A program made the translations under genes and the position numbers. From Blastobasis lacticolella (taxonomy: Eukaryota > Arthropoda > Insecta > Lepidoptera > Blastobasidae), in NCBI GenBank assembly GCA_905147135.1, contig LR990051.1, positions 17,327,115-17,391,114 on the forward strand: a stretch of DNA of 64,000 nt, read 5' to 3'. Position 1 is the stretch's first letter. Each line of letters opens with the position of its first letter. Of this stretch, positions 49,511-61,420 are shown piece after piece. Under the pieces are notes generated by a model. That model saw only the letters and a program-made list of their open reading frames with translations, did no database searches and had not been told where the DNA came from.

Positions 49511-50079
49511 TAAAGGTGCTCGTCTGTCTGTCTGCCTTACTGTCTGTATGTGTTTCCGCTTACTCCTAAACGATACAACAGATTTTGATGCGGTTTTCAC
49601 CATCGGTTGAAGGATTTCTTCCAAAAGGTTTATATTACGTATAATACATGCATCTTACAGTAAAGAAAAGCCGGGAAGACCCATGCGAAACAGGGGTGGG
49701 ACGCTAGCACAAAATGAATCAAATTAAAATGTCGGTCATCACCTACTCTTCAACGTAAATTAATGAAAAGGCACGTAACAGTCACTTTAGCCTTTTTACT
49801 AATTTAGGGCAGGTGTTCAATCGACCTTTCCTCTAGAATATTCAGTCCAATAGACCTTATAGAATCCCACTAAATGCGAAACCGCTTCAGGCAGTTCGAG
49901 CTGTCCAGTGCAGGCCCAGAGGGCAAAGCGTCATTAGGAAAACAAGGTCCGTGGAGCGGCATGCTTAATGCAAACTGAAGCTGGAGGGCAAAAGGACGAA
50001 TATTGCTGAACTACGGTTCGGACGAGTTTTATTTGCGAATTCGGCTGGCATTATCTTGTTGAAACCACTATAGAGTAGA
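49511..50079. other. Spacer
   Basis: 49510-49640 resembles the degenerate repeat near 41205 (CGTCTGTCTGTC, GATTTTGATGCGGTTTTCAC). The rest is unrecognised. Confidence 0.4.
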
Positions 50080-50390
50080 ATCATCTTGGCGTTAATGTTC
50101 TGGTTATGTTTTCGCGCCAGAGGGCCATGGGTCCGCTTTGACCATGTTTTATTATTTAGCAAATCAGATAATTACAGTGGAGCGACTGCCATCTGACCAC
50201 AGCCATCTGCTACCACCTTTGCCTGAATGTGCAAATGCATCACGATGTTTTTCCTCACCGTAAGAGCGTCGGGCATTCAACTAATGTACATAACTCAGAA
50301 AAAAGTCATTGGTACATGGCCGCAGTGGAATTCGAACCCGGTACCTCTCGCTTACAAGCCGGCTACATTAACCACTCGGCCACCGAAGCT
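50080..50390 (-). mobile_element. SINE family A, copy 11
   Basis: Antisense from TCATCTTGGCGTTAATG to CGGCCACCGAAGCT, with a B-box complement ATTCGAACCC. A LINE follows directly. Confidence 0.88.
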
Positions 50391-50463
50391 CGCTCGCGAC
50401 TCTTTTTTGGAAACCACTATGCTTGGAACTATTATGAATTTCCTGATACCGTTAACAATGTAA

Positions 50464-51400
50464 TACTTTGCGTACTTTGCGTACTTCCATTCGTTGCTGT
50501 CATACGGAACGATTCTGTGGGGTGATTCCACAGATTTCGGTCGTGTACTCATCCTGCAGAAGCGAGCCGTGAGGATTATAGGGAACGCCAAACCAAGGGA
50601 CACATGTCGACCACTGTTTAAGAACCGTATAATGACGTTATACTCATTATATATGTATAATGTAGTTATGTACGTGAGGGCACATCTTTCAAGTTTTGAT
50701 CGTCGCACGGACGGAGGGCACGGCCTGAGAGGCGCGGGGCGATTGGCGGGGGACCACCATCGAACAGCCCTCGCGGATAAAAACCCACGTATAATAGGGC
50801 CGAAACTGTATGAACACCTACCCGCGTCTATTAAAAACGAACAGACTGACGAAGCGTTTGCCCGCCGACTGAAAAACATCTTATTGGATTATGTATTTTA
50901 TTCCGTTAATGAATTTATGACTCATGTTGAGAACTAATGATTTTAATGACATTTTTATTCTGACTTGATATTTATATTTAATTATTACTTAGTTGTTTGA
51001 CATTACAAATTTTTAATTCAATTTTATTCTATTCAATATGAGTTTTATTTTCATTTATTGACATTTTTGTATTTTTGTATTTTGTATCCAATAACGGACA
51101 TTTAATTATTACTTGACTATTTGCATAAATTACCTGCCTTACTGGTATTGACATGCTTTGTATCAATTTACCTTAGTGTAATTTTATGTATTAATTTTTT
51201 ATTTTGACATTGTTCACTATATTATTTCGATGTATTTATTATTTGATATTGCCTTCTTATATGAAAGCAATAATTCTAATATTATAATTTGACAATGTAT
51301 TTTATTGACCAAATGTAATCTATAATAACAATATTATAATGATGTAAGAACTTGAGAGAGAAATAAATAAATCTAAATTTAAATCTAAATCTAAATAATC
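50464..51400 (+). pseudogene. 5'-truncated LINE, reverse transcriptase end and tail
   Basis: The frame 50464-50937 is open for 157 codons: AYFHSLLSYGTILWGDS, LQKRAVRIIGNAKPRDTCRP, RRLKNILLDY. Those are hallmarks of the thumb and C-terminal region of jockey/CR1-like LINEs. A 460-bp AT-rich 3' UTR ends in a (TAAATC)n-like tail at about 51360-51400. The catalytic YxDD domain is upstream and missing, so it cannot encode an active enzyme. Confidence 0.85.
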
Positions 51401-52369
51401 TAATAGTATCTTCCAGTGCGTTACAATACTATAGATTCATCTAAACCGTTTCAGTACTTTTTCTATAAAATAGTAACGGACGTCCGACCATTCTCATTAA
51501 CGTTTTGTGCATTTTCTTATGCAGTGACAAACGAGCAGACAGCCCACCTGATGATAAGCGGTAATTGTCGCCTATAACATCTACGATTCATGCACTTACG
51601 TAGCAGGAAAAATGCAGAACCGCAAGTGCGTTGTAACTATTAGAACTAAGATAAAATGACTCCTGTAGTTTACTACTTACCATCTGGTGGTGGTAACAAA
51701 AAAAAAGTATTGGTCTAGTTGCGAAGAATGTCCGGAGACACCGGCGTCCCAACGGTAAAGACATTCATTCAGAGTCACCATTCGGGGTAAACACAAATCC
51801 TTTATTCAAAACTGTACATGAAAATAAGTAACATTATTCAATCAAATAACTAAGTTATTTATTTATTCGTGATTAAACTAAGGTAAATAAAAGTGATCCA
51901 AACATCTAACTAAAATGTACAACCGCAATTAATCTGGTAACAGCCAACTAAAAGTGTTTCATTTTCAAAATACCATACGCTTTTAACACTTGATCCCCGC
52001 TTCGAAGTGTCTACTTTAAAGCTATTATGACATATGAGCTTAAAATAAAAGCTCCATCCACAGAAACGAGCTTGCAGTCTGAAATGGAATTAAAGCTTTT
52101 AGGAAAGGTGTTCGCGTGTTCCAAGTGTTCCACTTTTGGAATGCTGCTTTTCCCAAGCTTTTGATTATGGTAGCAAACAAAGGAAAATGTAATAAATTCC
52201 TGGGCTAGGATGAAAGCGAAAAAGAGTTGCTAGTAAAAATATTATTAAACTTGATCGCGGAGGCGGTGGTCTAATCAAAAATTAAAGATTCCGACAAATT
52301 GGGAACCTCCTTCTTTGAAGTCGGTTAAAAAGAGCCACATTGAACGTTGAATATCAGCTATAAGTACGA
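51401..52369. other. Spacer with one LINE tail
   Basis: 51530-51690 is an antisense LINE tail (AGCGGTAATTGTCGCCTATA, GCAGAACCGCAAGTGCGTTG). Otherwise no gene. Confidence 0.45.
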
Positions 52370-52743
52370 CCTTTTTTTTTATTGTCAAGTGGCTTGCTTT
52401 TGACCTCAACTCACCTGATGGAAAGCGACGATGAGGTCGAAGATGTAGCATGCGTGCCTAGAAGATACCTATTCACTCTTGATTTGAAGACCCCAAGGTT
52501 ATACATATGAGGGAATAATGACTCAGGCAGAGAGTTCCAGTCCTTTGCAGTGCGCATAAGAAAAGTGGATGCAAAACGCTTAGTATGAGATGGTAGGACG
52601 TCTACCATAAATGGATGACGATCTTTTGTCCCCCTCGTTGTTCGACAATAAAAAGGGCACGGTGGAATAAGGTTGTGCACTCTGGAGCTCCTGGGAGCAC
52701 TCACCGTAGTGAACTCGATAAAAGACCGACAAGCCGACGACAT
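52370..52743 (-). pseudogene. LINE reverse transcriptase C-terminus and poly(A)
   Basis: The minus frame (52743-52411) contains RVHNLIPPCPFY, FMVDVLPSHTKRFASTFLMR, TAKDWNSLPESLFP and FKSRVNRYLL, then a Ser-rich end and stop. The antisense poly(A) is the T run at about 52373-52381. The copy at 25538-25700 is the same family. It is the best preserved end of this type in the window. Confidence 0.82.
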
Positions 52744-52841
52744 ATATTATACATTGGCGCTATATCTAGATGCCTGACAACCAACTAACGTACGGGCATC
52801 GCGAGCCTTTTGACAACGCACGTGTACAACTAGTGTCAAAC

Positions 52842-52924
52842 AAGAAGAGACTTGGTGGTTCGACTTGCTTAGTAGCTTACCTGCGCGCAATCCCCTCTAC
52901 TGCCATTTGACAAGTCTCTTTTTT
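52842..52924. mobile_element. Small palindromic repeat, copy 2
   Basis: AAGAAGAGACTTGG mirrored by CAAGTCTCTTTTTT, as at 14135-14229, with a slightly shorter interior. Confidence 0.55.
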
Positions 52925-53115
52925 CATGACGCGGATTATAAGATGTGGAATAAACTCCATCCCTAAATCTTTCCTTTGCACTATAACATGGGGTTCTTCA
53001 AAAGGCATGTCTACAGGTACCTCAAAGGCCGGCACCGCATCCGCTCCCCTGATGGCCTGGCTGAAGGTAGCCACGATCAACCATCCGTGTGCCTATTTAT
53101 TTAGGCAATAAAAAA
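52925..53115 (+). pseudogene. LINE reverse transcriptase C-terminus remnant
   Basis: Codons read RMWNKLHP, a stop, then LHYNMGFFKRHVYRYLKGRH and a stop at about 53102. The WNxLP...FKRxxxxYL pattern is a decayed LINE protein end, with A-rich DNA after it. Confidence 0.55.
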
Positions 53116-53689
53116 TGACCAGCATTGGACTAGTAGAGATAAGTTGATGATGATATATTGGAATATTGGAAATTTCTATGTTGAACAACTCGGTCACATT
53201 GTAAGGTTTTAATTTTTTTCTTTAAAAAGGTGAGTCTTGTGTATTTTTTTATTATGTAGGTGTATATACATGTTACTTTAATTTTTTTACATAAAATTAT
53301 TATTATTAATTATTATTGCGCGGGGGCGCAACCGGGATTTAACGTCAAGATGATGATGATAATGACCTAAATATGGATATCGATTGTATTAATCCGCGGC
53401 TTACTAACACGTCATATAGTCTTGATATATTAATTTTCACGGTACGTATATATTGCCGCTAAGAATGAATTATTATGCCTATTAGATAAGGCCGATTATG
53501 ATAATTAACATAATTTCTTATGATTGTACCATCGATCTACCATGTGTGATTAAAACATGAAATTTACACAACGAATACCATTACCACACCTTTTCGGTAA
53601 TATATCTCATTGCAATTGTAACACCTGTCGAATTGTTTTCATATATCCTACAAAAATACGCCGCAGCCTCTGATCAAAGATCACAGACA
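53116..53689. other. AT-rich spacer
   Basis: A SINE A tail fragment (GGCGCAACCGGGATTTAACG with a GATGATGATGAT run) lies at 53324-53361. Nothing else is recognised. Confidence 0.45.
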
Positions 53690-53944
53690 GAGATCAGGCC
53701 TCAGTCCGCCTCAGTGCGACCGGAGCTTTTGAGCTAGAAGCACGCACCCGGGGAGCGAGCTTTCGCTACGACGAAGAGCGAGCTTCGCGGTTACGATACT
53801 CCAATAAAGTGCGCGAACAAATTAAATATTACTGAACGAGTCTTAGAGAACCAAAGTGAAATAGTACTAATAAAGGAATAGAGATTGTTGAAGTTGTTTC
53901 AAGTGTTGTGTGAAGTAGAACAAAGTTGTTGGAAGGTTCTTGAG
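53690..53944 (+). promoter_or_regulatory. Candidate 5' untranslated exon with donor
   Basis: About 245 bases without a single ATG: GC-rich at the start with two TCAGT initiator-like motifs (near 53701 and 53711), purine-rich afterwards. It ends in a consensus donor, TTGAG/GTAAGT, at 53945. It matches no repeat family here. This is the texture of an insect non-coding first exon, for a + strand gene whose coding exons would lie to the right of the window. Confidence 0.4.
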
Positions 53945-55293
53945 GTAAGTTACGTTTTTGCTCAGATTTTTATTTCGGATATGGTTTATTGTTGAGAATT
54001 ATTTGGAATTTAGGAAAACGTTACTTTTAACAAGTATTTTTAAGGCTTTTTGATTAGCACAACGACAAACGAATTTATTTTTTATTTTTGACAATAAAAT
54101 GAATAAGGTAGGTACATGATTAACTTTAATACGACTCTTCGCCGATTTTTTTTGTTATACAGCTTTGGCATTATGCGTGTTTGAAATTTTTTTTATATTG
54201 CCCAGGAAGGCAAGTGGCCACCGTTACCACAGTATTTTGCGTATGAATTCCGTTTTGAGTTTTTGGCATTATGCGTGGAATTTTTTCTCTATCTTTCTCT
54301 ATCCCTAAAATATCGTCTGAAATTCCTAATTTATATAAGTATTTTTGGAATGTCTAACGTATTTATATTTATTGTAACTTACAATGACTTGTTACTAATT
54401 AAACTTCTTTTACTTATAGAGTCGATGAACTTAAATCCCCGGCATTACACTTTGTTCACCCAAGATTCAGTATTGGGCGACGCATATATCATTTAGACTG
54501 GCCTCGAACAAGTCCTCCATTGTGCAATTTTTCGAACACGCCGATCGTGAGACGAGGTGGTTTTGCGTTATCATAGTTTGTGGAGATCCGCCAGTCACAG
54601 AGAGAATTATTCTTTACATATCCCCAAAGTGAGCGCCGGGGATTATAAGGAGATGAAGAGGTTGGCAGGCAGGAGAGAGGAGTGGCGATTGCTCCACCGA
54701 CAAGAGTCATTCTTTTAAACATATGATATCCCTACTTGAAAAGATTCTCTTTGCATCGACCTATCTGGGTCCGCAGCCTATTATTAGATATTATGAAAAG
54801 AACAAGATTATTTCAACACAAAATTATCTTGTATTACAAGATTTTCTCGCAAGTAATTTGTGTTATTTCAATACTCACCTTACTCATAATACTTCGTAAT
54901 TCTAACGCTATTATATGTCCCGGCCAGTAATTACAAAGGCAGTGTTATTACACGCGTGAACCATTTTAGCTCTGTGCTCACAGTCGGCAGCCGACTGTGG
55001 CCGCTCGAATTTTTCCGCCAGGATGAGTCGACCACAGCGCATTTTGAAGGTCCACTGGTCCCGGTGCCACGTTCCATTGGTTTAACGATTTATTGTTCAC
55101 AAAAGTTCTGATACAGAATGATGTTTACGCAAGTGGTGATCATGCACTTTTTAACAGTTGAACCGCTTGCTCGTTATTCTTCCTTTAATTAAAAGTAACT
55201 CCTCCTTTTTTAAGTCGATTAATAAATACCGCCGCGCTAAACGATTCTTAATATCGTATGAGTATTGTATATTGTTGTTATGTGTTGTGTATT
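53945..55293. other. Possible intron, nothing coding
   Basis: Short frames at 54263-54722 on both strands are unrecognised. AT-rich with a few GC-rich patches (near 54980). No repeat is identified with confidence. Confidence 0.35.
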
Positions 55294-55541
55294 GCGTTGG
55301 TGGCCTAGTGGTTAAAGTATCCGACTCGAAAGCGAGAGACATTGCTAACATATGCTCTTAGGGTGAGACAAAACATCGTAATGTAACCTCGTGACTGAAT
55401 CTGTAACCATGATCCAATCTGGTCAGGTTCTCCTGGTATCAGGGTGGATTATGGAGGTCAGATGGCAGCCACTCCTCTGCAATTACCTGATCTGCCAAAT
55501 CCTAGATCGTGGTCAAGGAGGAACAATGGCTCTCGTGCGCC
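55294..55541 (+). mobile_element. SINE family A, copy 12 (sense)
   Basis: Head GCGTTGGTGGCCTAGTGGTT is well preserved (the A box), but the B box is deleted. The body runs to ATGGCTCTCGTGCGCC and an A run. Confidence 0.85.
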
Positions 55542-56470
55542 AAAAAAAAATAGACACAACAGGCGCTGCTTATTTCTTTAAAGAAATTCTTCCAGCAGGC
55601 TTTCCTCAAAGTGAACGTGATAATTGGATGCAGTTAAAACGTGCGCAGTAACAAAACATCCTCATCAATTCATCTTCTTTTCATTTCGCGCCATTTATTT
55701 CGGTTAATTATCGCTAGATGAACCAATTAAATTATCATTATGCATTAGCTTTCGCCTCCGACTTCGTCCGCGTGGACTTATAGTGTTATAGGTTACAGTG
55801 TGGATCCCATAGGAACTACTGCGAATTTCGGGATAAATTGGAGCCGCTATGTTCATCCACGTTATAAAATATAAGTGTGCCTTTCATTTAAATCCATTGA
55901 GCCGTTTTTGCGTGATTGAGTAACAAACAAACATTTACATTTATAATACTTCGACATTTATAATATTAGTATGATTTGAGTGGTCACCTCTAAGGATGCT
56001 GAAGACCGAGCGAAGTGAGCCTGGAAGTGTAGGAAGGCGGACCCCTCACGTGCCGCGCGGGAGCGCAACCGGGACATGACATCGAGATGATGAGTAGGAT
56101 TCGACTGTACTGGTAACTTCAAACAAAAGATAATACATCATCAACACAGCCCATCACAGTCCACTGCAGGACTTACGGCCTCTCCCACGAAAGGGGAGGT
56201 TAAAGATAATACACTGTGTCTAAATTAAAGAGCGGAGAAGTTCAGTATAAAAGATAAATAGAGACTAGTCTCGGACGAATTTAAATTCAGCGGACCGTGT
56301 TAAGTATCTAGAATACTGATTTTTCTTACATATACCATGTAATTAATATGGTACCATGGACCTGGTCTGATGATGATGACTGGAGGTGGCCTTAGGAACT
56401 ATTGAAAACAAAAACATAACTCTATCGAGTTTGGGATCTTTAGAATGGTTTAGATGAGAGTACTATACCG
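55542..56470. other. Repeat-rich spacer
   Basis: 55555-55651 is an open stretch (TGAAYFFKEILPAGFP) of unknown origin. 55735-55975 is a repeat (TTCGTCCGCGTGGACTTATA, GAGTAACAAACAAACAT) of the type common in Lepidoptera. 56015-56095 is a SINE A tail piece. 56146-56204 is an antisense SINE B piece (GTCCACTGCAGGACTTACGG). Confidence 0.5.
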
Positions 56471-56690
56471 CGCGATGAAAGCTTATTTTATACAGGGTGT
56501 AAAAAGACCGCTAGCATTAATTGAAACCTCATATTCTACCCATGAAACTGAACAACTTTCCCCAAGAAACATACCTCTCTCAGGCAACGTGTTCCATTCC
56601 TTAGCCGTACACATTATAAAGGTTAAACCAAAGCGGCTCGTTGCACTACGACAAGGTTCCATCCCAATCTGATCCCATGCAGATGGTACA
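56471..56690 (-). pseudogene. LINE reverse transcriptase C-terminus, degenerate
   Basis: The minus frame reads RFGLTFIMCTAKEWNTLPER and GMFLGESCSV, matching the RFxxTFxxRTAKEWNxLP motif of the 57541-57749 copy. Confidence 0.65.
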
Positions 56691-56699
56691 AATGTCACC

Positions 56700-57540
56700 C
56701 AGATCTCTGTCACTGGGGATAGTTAGTTTCAATAAACGTATGTTTTTGCGACCAACGCAAAGGAAATGGGCACCCTCCGGTAGCGGTTGGGAAGGAGGAG
56801 GTGAACTCTCATGAGTACCAGCTGGCCAGCCGGACTGGTTATGCACGACTCGCCATAGCGGGGGCCGCTGAAAGGCAGGGAGGGGATCAATAATCTGTGC
56901 CATAAAGCTGGCCGGCATTTCCCCTCTGAGTGGCTATCCCTACGCGTTGGTCGAGAAATGAGCGAGCCCTGTCTGCGGTCAGCAGTGGATTGTGTAAATA
57001 AAAAGTGAAATTAGGTTAATACCTTAGTTGTTTACCAGCTGTTTACCCACGTTCGTCACTTCGAATTTGGCAAAATATTTCACCTGATTCTTACGGAGCG
57101 CAACCGGGATATAACGCCAAGAGGATGATGATGACTTCAAGAGATCACAAACATTTTTTATGTAATCCGCTTCTAATTTTAGTAAAAGAAATCCAGATTA
57201 TCGACAAATAACGCATCAAAAAATAACAAAACTAGAATCGTATGAGCTCAAGCTTCTCTACGTTATAATCATATTAATATGATATACGCCATTCGCAAAA
57301 TACATATAGCATTAATGTATTGTGCTATTCGGGTGTCATGAGTATGCGACATATCAATATCTACCTACAACAACATATAATTTCCGAAGATATTTTCCTT
57401 ATTCGCTCTTGACTGTCTTTTACAATTAGTTCAGCTTTTCTTATACTAGGCGCACGGCAGTGCACCAAACCAAGTTTAGGCAATGCGCACGTAGTGTGTA
57501 TAATATTTAAACAACACGTTTCATTTTTTTTTTTTTATTA
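56700..57540. other. Unexplained GC-rich patch and spacer
   Basis: 56740-57000 is markedly GC-rich (GGTAGCGGTTGGGAAGGAGG, GCTGGCCAGCCGGACTGG) with no frame I recognise. It could be an rRNA-free LINE or Helitron piece. 57095-57130 is a SINE A tail. The remainder is AT-rich. Confidence 0.35.
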
Positions 57541-57749
57541 CTCTACTAGCCAGGCATTTGACCGCCACCTCACCTGGTGGTAAGTGACGATGCGGTCGAT
57601 GATGGAGCATGCCTGTCTAGGAACAGCCTATTCACTCTAGCCTTGAAGGCATCCAGATTATATTGATCAGGGAACACACTCGCAGGCAACGCATTCCACT
57701 CCTTAGCCGTACGCGTTCTAAAAGTCGAGCCAAAGCGGCTCGTGCGAAC
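57541..57749 (-). pseudogene. LINE reverse transcriptase C-terminus, open, with poly(A)
   Basis: The minus frame is open from 57747 to a TGA at about 57568: [54 protein letters not shown]. The antisense poly(A) is the T run at 57524-57536. The same family occurs on the other strand at 19835-19996. The catalytic domain is missing. Confidence 0.85.
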
Positions 57750-57779
57750 TTACAGTGCTATACTCGTATCTGTGATCTA

Positions 57780-58050
57780 GCTTTTCAATGTTTCCGTACT
57801 AGACTTTCAAATGTACCGACAGGGAGTTCATCCTCACACCTTGGAGCGAAGTTGATCGCGAACTGTGCGGCTTCAAAGGAACTTTCTCCCACGCACACGA
57901 AGGTTGTGGAATGAACTACCTAGAGAGACTTTCCCTGGAGAGTACCACATGGAGCTTTTCAAGAAAGGTATTGCAACGTCCATAGGCTGCGGTGACTGCT
58001 TACCATCAGGCAGGCCGTCAGCTTGTTTGCCACCTTAGTGGTGTAAAACA
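57780..58050 (+). pseudogene. LINE reverse transcriptase C-terminus, convergent with its neighbour
   Basis: From about 57870: a LSPTHTRRLWNELPRETFPG-like end after a small frame change, then EYHMELFKKGIA and TSIGCGDCLPSGRP. 3' sequence CCACCTTAGTGGTGTAAAAC ends near 58049. The same 3' end is at 4750-4965. Confidence 0.7.
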
Positions 58051-58524
58051 AACTTTCCATCAACATTGTGGCGTCTAAAGAAGAATAATACACCTCCTTT
58101 ACATTACTAAAGAGATTTGCGATGATATACGCCAGGAAGGTCGAGTGCAGATCGCATGTTTGAAATAAATCATTTAAGCCCAGAATTACGTAGTATCAGT
58201 ATTCTGTGGCAAGGAAAAACCCGACCGGAGCTCCCACTACGCCTTCTACGCTGATTAAATATGTACCTCTTTCATCCATCACATACCTACGACTTTCATA
58301 AGGTCGTCCATCCATCTGGTAGGGGGTCATCCTAGTCATTGTTAGATACATCAAGTCCGTGGTACATGACGGCAGTGGGAATTGAACTCGGTACCTCTCA
58401 CTTACGGCTAGCCCTAGCCCTAGCCATTACGCCACTGGCGCTCAGAAAAGAAATCTAATAGTGAACTCTTACACAGAATGGGAGCGAGTTCGTATTACTG
58501 TGGAAACGGCCCGGATACATATCT
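58051..58524. other. Spacer
   Basis: 58360-58445 is the antisense head part of a SINE A (GGTACATGACGGCAGTGGGA, GGCGCTC) with a triple TAGCCC run at about 58410-58427. Confidence 0.5.
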
Positions 58525-58796
58525 CTTATCATCACATCATCACAGCCCGTAACAGTCCACTGCAGGACTTAGGGCCTCTCCCACGAAAGGGGAGGTTATC
58601 GCCATAGTCTCCACGCTTGGCAGGCGGGTTGGAGATCGTAGTGTTTGAATATAACAATGGAAAATGCTGCTGCCCATTTTCCAGACTACGGAGACTCTTG
58701 ATCTTTTGAATCAAAAACATTAGTCGCCTTGTACGACACCCATGAGTGTAAGGGGTTGATGCTTTTCTACTTTGCCGGACACCACACGGCCAAATA
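58525..58796 (-). mobile_element. SINE family B, copy 6 (full length)
   Basis: Antisense: ATCACATCATCACAGCCC at the left, CTCTCCCACGAAAGGGGAGG, AACATTAGTCGCCTTGTACG, and CACACGGCC at the right. Confidence 0.9.
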
Positions 58797-59339
58797 ACAT
58801 AACAAAATACATATATCTGTGTACGTGTATAGTGTACTCTTAATTCTGTAATTAGACGAAAATGTTCAAACAACGCTTTGTAAGTACGATTATAAGACTT
58901 TGAATATGCCACCAGTTTGTACCGTTTTCCATCAGAGAGGCTGTCTGCTGCTAACACATATGTCTATAATAAAACATCAAACATTTCTGTGTGGAATTGC
59001 TAGTAATATATATTTAACAATGCGTTGCAATCCACTTAACTAGGGTTTTCTGTTACTCGAGCGGCGGATAAATTGTTTTCAAAAGCTGAGTTCTTGCCAA
59101 ATGACGCCATCACTTGGCAAGTACTCGTAAAGGACTATATTCAGACAGTTGTTGGTTTTATAAAGTTTGATTCAATGTTATAGAACTGATATTTGTTTGA
59201 GCGGAAACAGGGTACCAGCTGAGAGCGTGGGACGGGTAAGGACAGGCCCTTGTAAGGACTAGAGCACTGAGGGAGTGTTGACACAAATATTTGTATTGTC
59301 ATCGACATCTCTCAATTGAAATTAAAAATAATGAGCTAT
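58797..59339. other. Spacer
   Basis: Nothing recognised. Confidence 0.4.
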
Positions 59340-59520
59340 ATGATAACATTATGAATGAAATCACCTTTTGTACAGTATATTTTGTACATTATGAAACCTT
59401 TTGTACACTACCGGTTGCAATTAAATGCAATTAGTACAATAAAGTGGAACTGGTGAACAAAAGGTTTAATTAATAATATAATGGAGTTTCATCACGAAGT
59501 CACGACACAAAGTGTAACAT
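59340..59520. mobile_element. Short palindromic element, relative of 27678-28100
   Basis: GAAATCACCTTTTGTACA is mirrored by GAACAAAAGGTTTAATT. CACTACCGGTTGCAATT and GAAGTCACGACACAAAGTGT match the intron 3 element. Confidence 0.65.
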
Positions 59521-61218
59521 AATAAAATAACAATTATGTTAAAAAGCTGAATTTTTTAATGGTTTTGGGAATAGTGAAATCCAAAAAGATTAGAGACTTT
59601 TGAGATTAGAATAGTTTAAGACTTCCATGGCTGAGTAAGAGCCGGCATTGACAATCAATTTGGTTGTTACAGTCCAATGTGAAATTCGGAAGAAAATATC
59701 GACAAGTGTTTCTACAGCCCTTTTTACTTACTGCTGACAGAGAATGAAAGAGATTTCATTATTTTTTGTCTCTGATCCGGCATTTTTTTGTATGAAAAAG
59801 CCGTTAAAGCCTTCTCTATAGACTGACAAGTTTATTTTTTATTTTTGCTGTGTTGTGAAATTCCTTCAAACACATTTCATGTGAATTTTTTTTGGCCAAG
59901 CCTCGTAAGTTCAAAACGGTTTCACTGTAATAAAATTATCAGATCTCATGAAGTAACAAGTTCAAAACTCTACAAAGCCTAAATACCTACATTTTGGTCA
60001 GAAAGTACCTATAGCTTGTTCGAAGGTATGCGGGTCTGAAAATTCGTCGAAATGCTCCGAGAAACGGTAGTTGTTGTTGCAAAAAGTACTCGTTAGTTAG
60101 TAGTTGACTGCTTACCATACTTAGTGGTAAAAAAACAAATAGTCATAAATAATTATAAGCTTCAACCAATAAGCAATACTCAACTAATAAACAGCAGATT
60201 TAAGTCCAACTGTGAATATGGGCTTCTGAAAGATGTGAATCTTTTGTTGCCATATAAACTTATGTTATGATACAATTACTTACTGAATACAAGGTAAAAG
60301 AGAAGCCGCCCTTAGCTAGTGTCATAGCAACGTGCTTGCGCGACTAATTACTAAAGTTAAGCAACGTTTCGTACTTTGAAGCGAATCGAACACAGATACA
60401 CATATACACACGTCAAACTTATAACACCCCTATTGTTTCGTCAGGGGTTAAAAACTAAGAATACTCAATTTCTCACACCCCTGGGTTCCCAAATTGTATA
60501 CTTTCGTCTACATTTTCTTTATACCGCCAAGGTGGTAGAAAAGCTTACAGCCTGCCTAAATATTATACAATTCCGATAGCATTCAAATAAGACAATGGAA
60601 GCCCGTTCTCACTCAGAATTTAATTTCAATATTCGACTACTACGAGTATTTTGTGAAGGCCAAACAAAGCAAGGCATTTATTTAATATAAATGAAAAGTC
60701 ATTTGAGGAATAGAAGAATTTCAGCTAGGACAATTATAAAAAAACATTTTTATTTTCAAAATATTATCTGGCTTCAATATGTCGGTTGTGCTATTGCGCG
60801 TGACGTGGGCACCCGGGGCGTGCATTGACCATGATCGACCGATTCAAAGATTTGAAATATTTATTTGTAGGTTTTACAGATATTTTCATTATCTTCAATA
60901 AACTCTATCCTTTGCTTGCGTGCTGAGGCGTACAAATCTTAAATATAATTGTTTAATTTTTTATTTGGTAAATAATAAAATCATCCATAAATAATGGTTT
61001 CAAATAATTTAAATTTCAATAATTAAGTTATAAAATAATAAATATATAAAACCATGTCATAAAAATCCGACCTGCCTTTCTGTATCAGGTATATGTAGGG
61101 TGGTGTGAATCTAACCAGTTTCTGGTGCATACTTACCTACTCATTATTGATTGTTTCTTTATCGTCAATATGACTTTCAATGTACCTAAATATAATAAAA
61201 TTTTGAATCTTTGTTTCA
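59521..61218. other. Spacer
   Basis: 60370-60470 is a LINE tail (ATACACACGTCAAACTTATA, CGTCAGGGGTTA). 60775-60840 is a SINE A fragment (CACCCGGGGCGTGCATTGAC). The rest is AT-rich. Confidence 0.4.
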
Positions 61219-61383
61219 CGGCTACACATTCAGCCACCAAAATGTGCAGGTTTCTCACAATGTTTTCTCTCACCGTAACAACATCGATCAGTGGTCAATT
61301 GTATATTGCGGCACTGGGAATCGAACACGGTACCCCTCGCTTACCAGTTGAGTCGGACCTCTTACCATTAGGTCACCGACGCT
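61219..61383 (-). mobile_element. SINE family A, copy 13 (head half)
   Basis: Antisense CGGCTACACATTCAGCC to AGGTCACCGACGCT. Only the tRNA-proximal half is present. A second copy follows 37 bp later. Confidence 0.85.
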
Positions 61384-61420
61384 TTAGCACTATAGCGAAG
61401 AACATTATTAAAACAAATTA

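Noticed and set aside
50352..50879. 175-codon minus-strand frame
   Set aside because: Antisense shadow of the LINE reverse transcriptase end on the + strand and of SINE A.
58410..58427. TAGCCC triple repeat as telomere-like
   Set aside because: Three units inside a SINE fragment, and the insect telomere unit is TTAGG.
58532..58957. 141-codon minus-strand frame
   Set aside because: Lies across a SINE family B copy; similar frames appear in other B copies (8498-8698, 14676-14927), so it reflects the repeat and not a gene.
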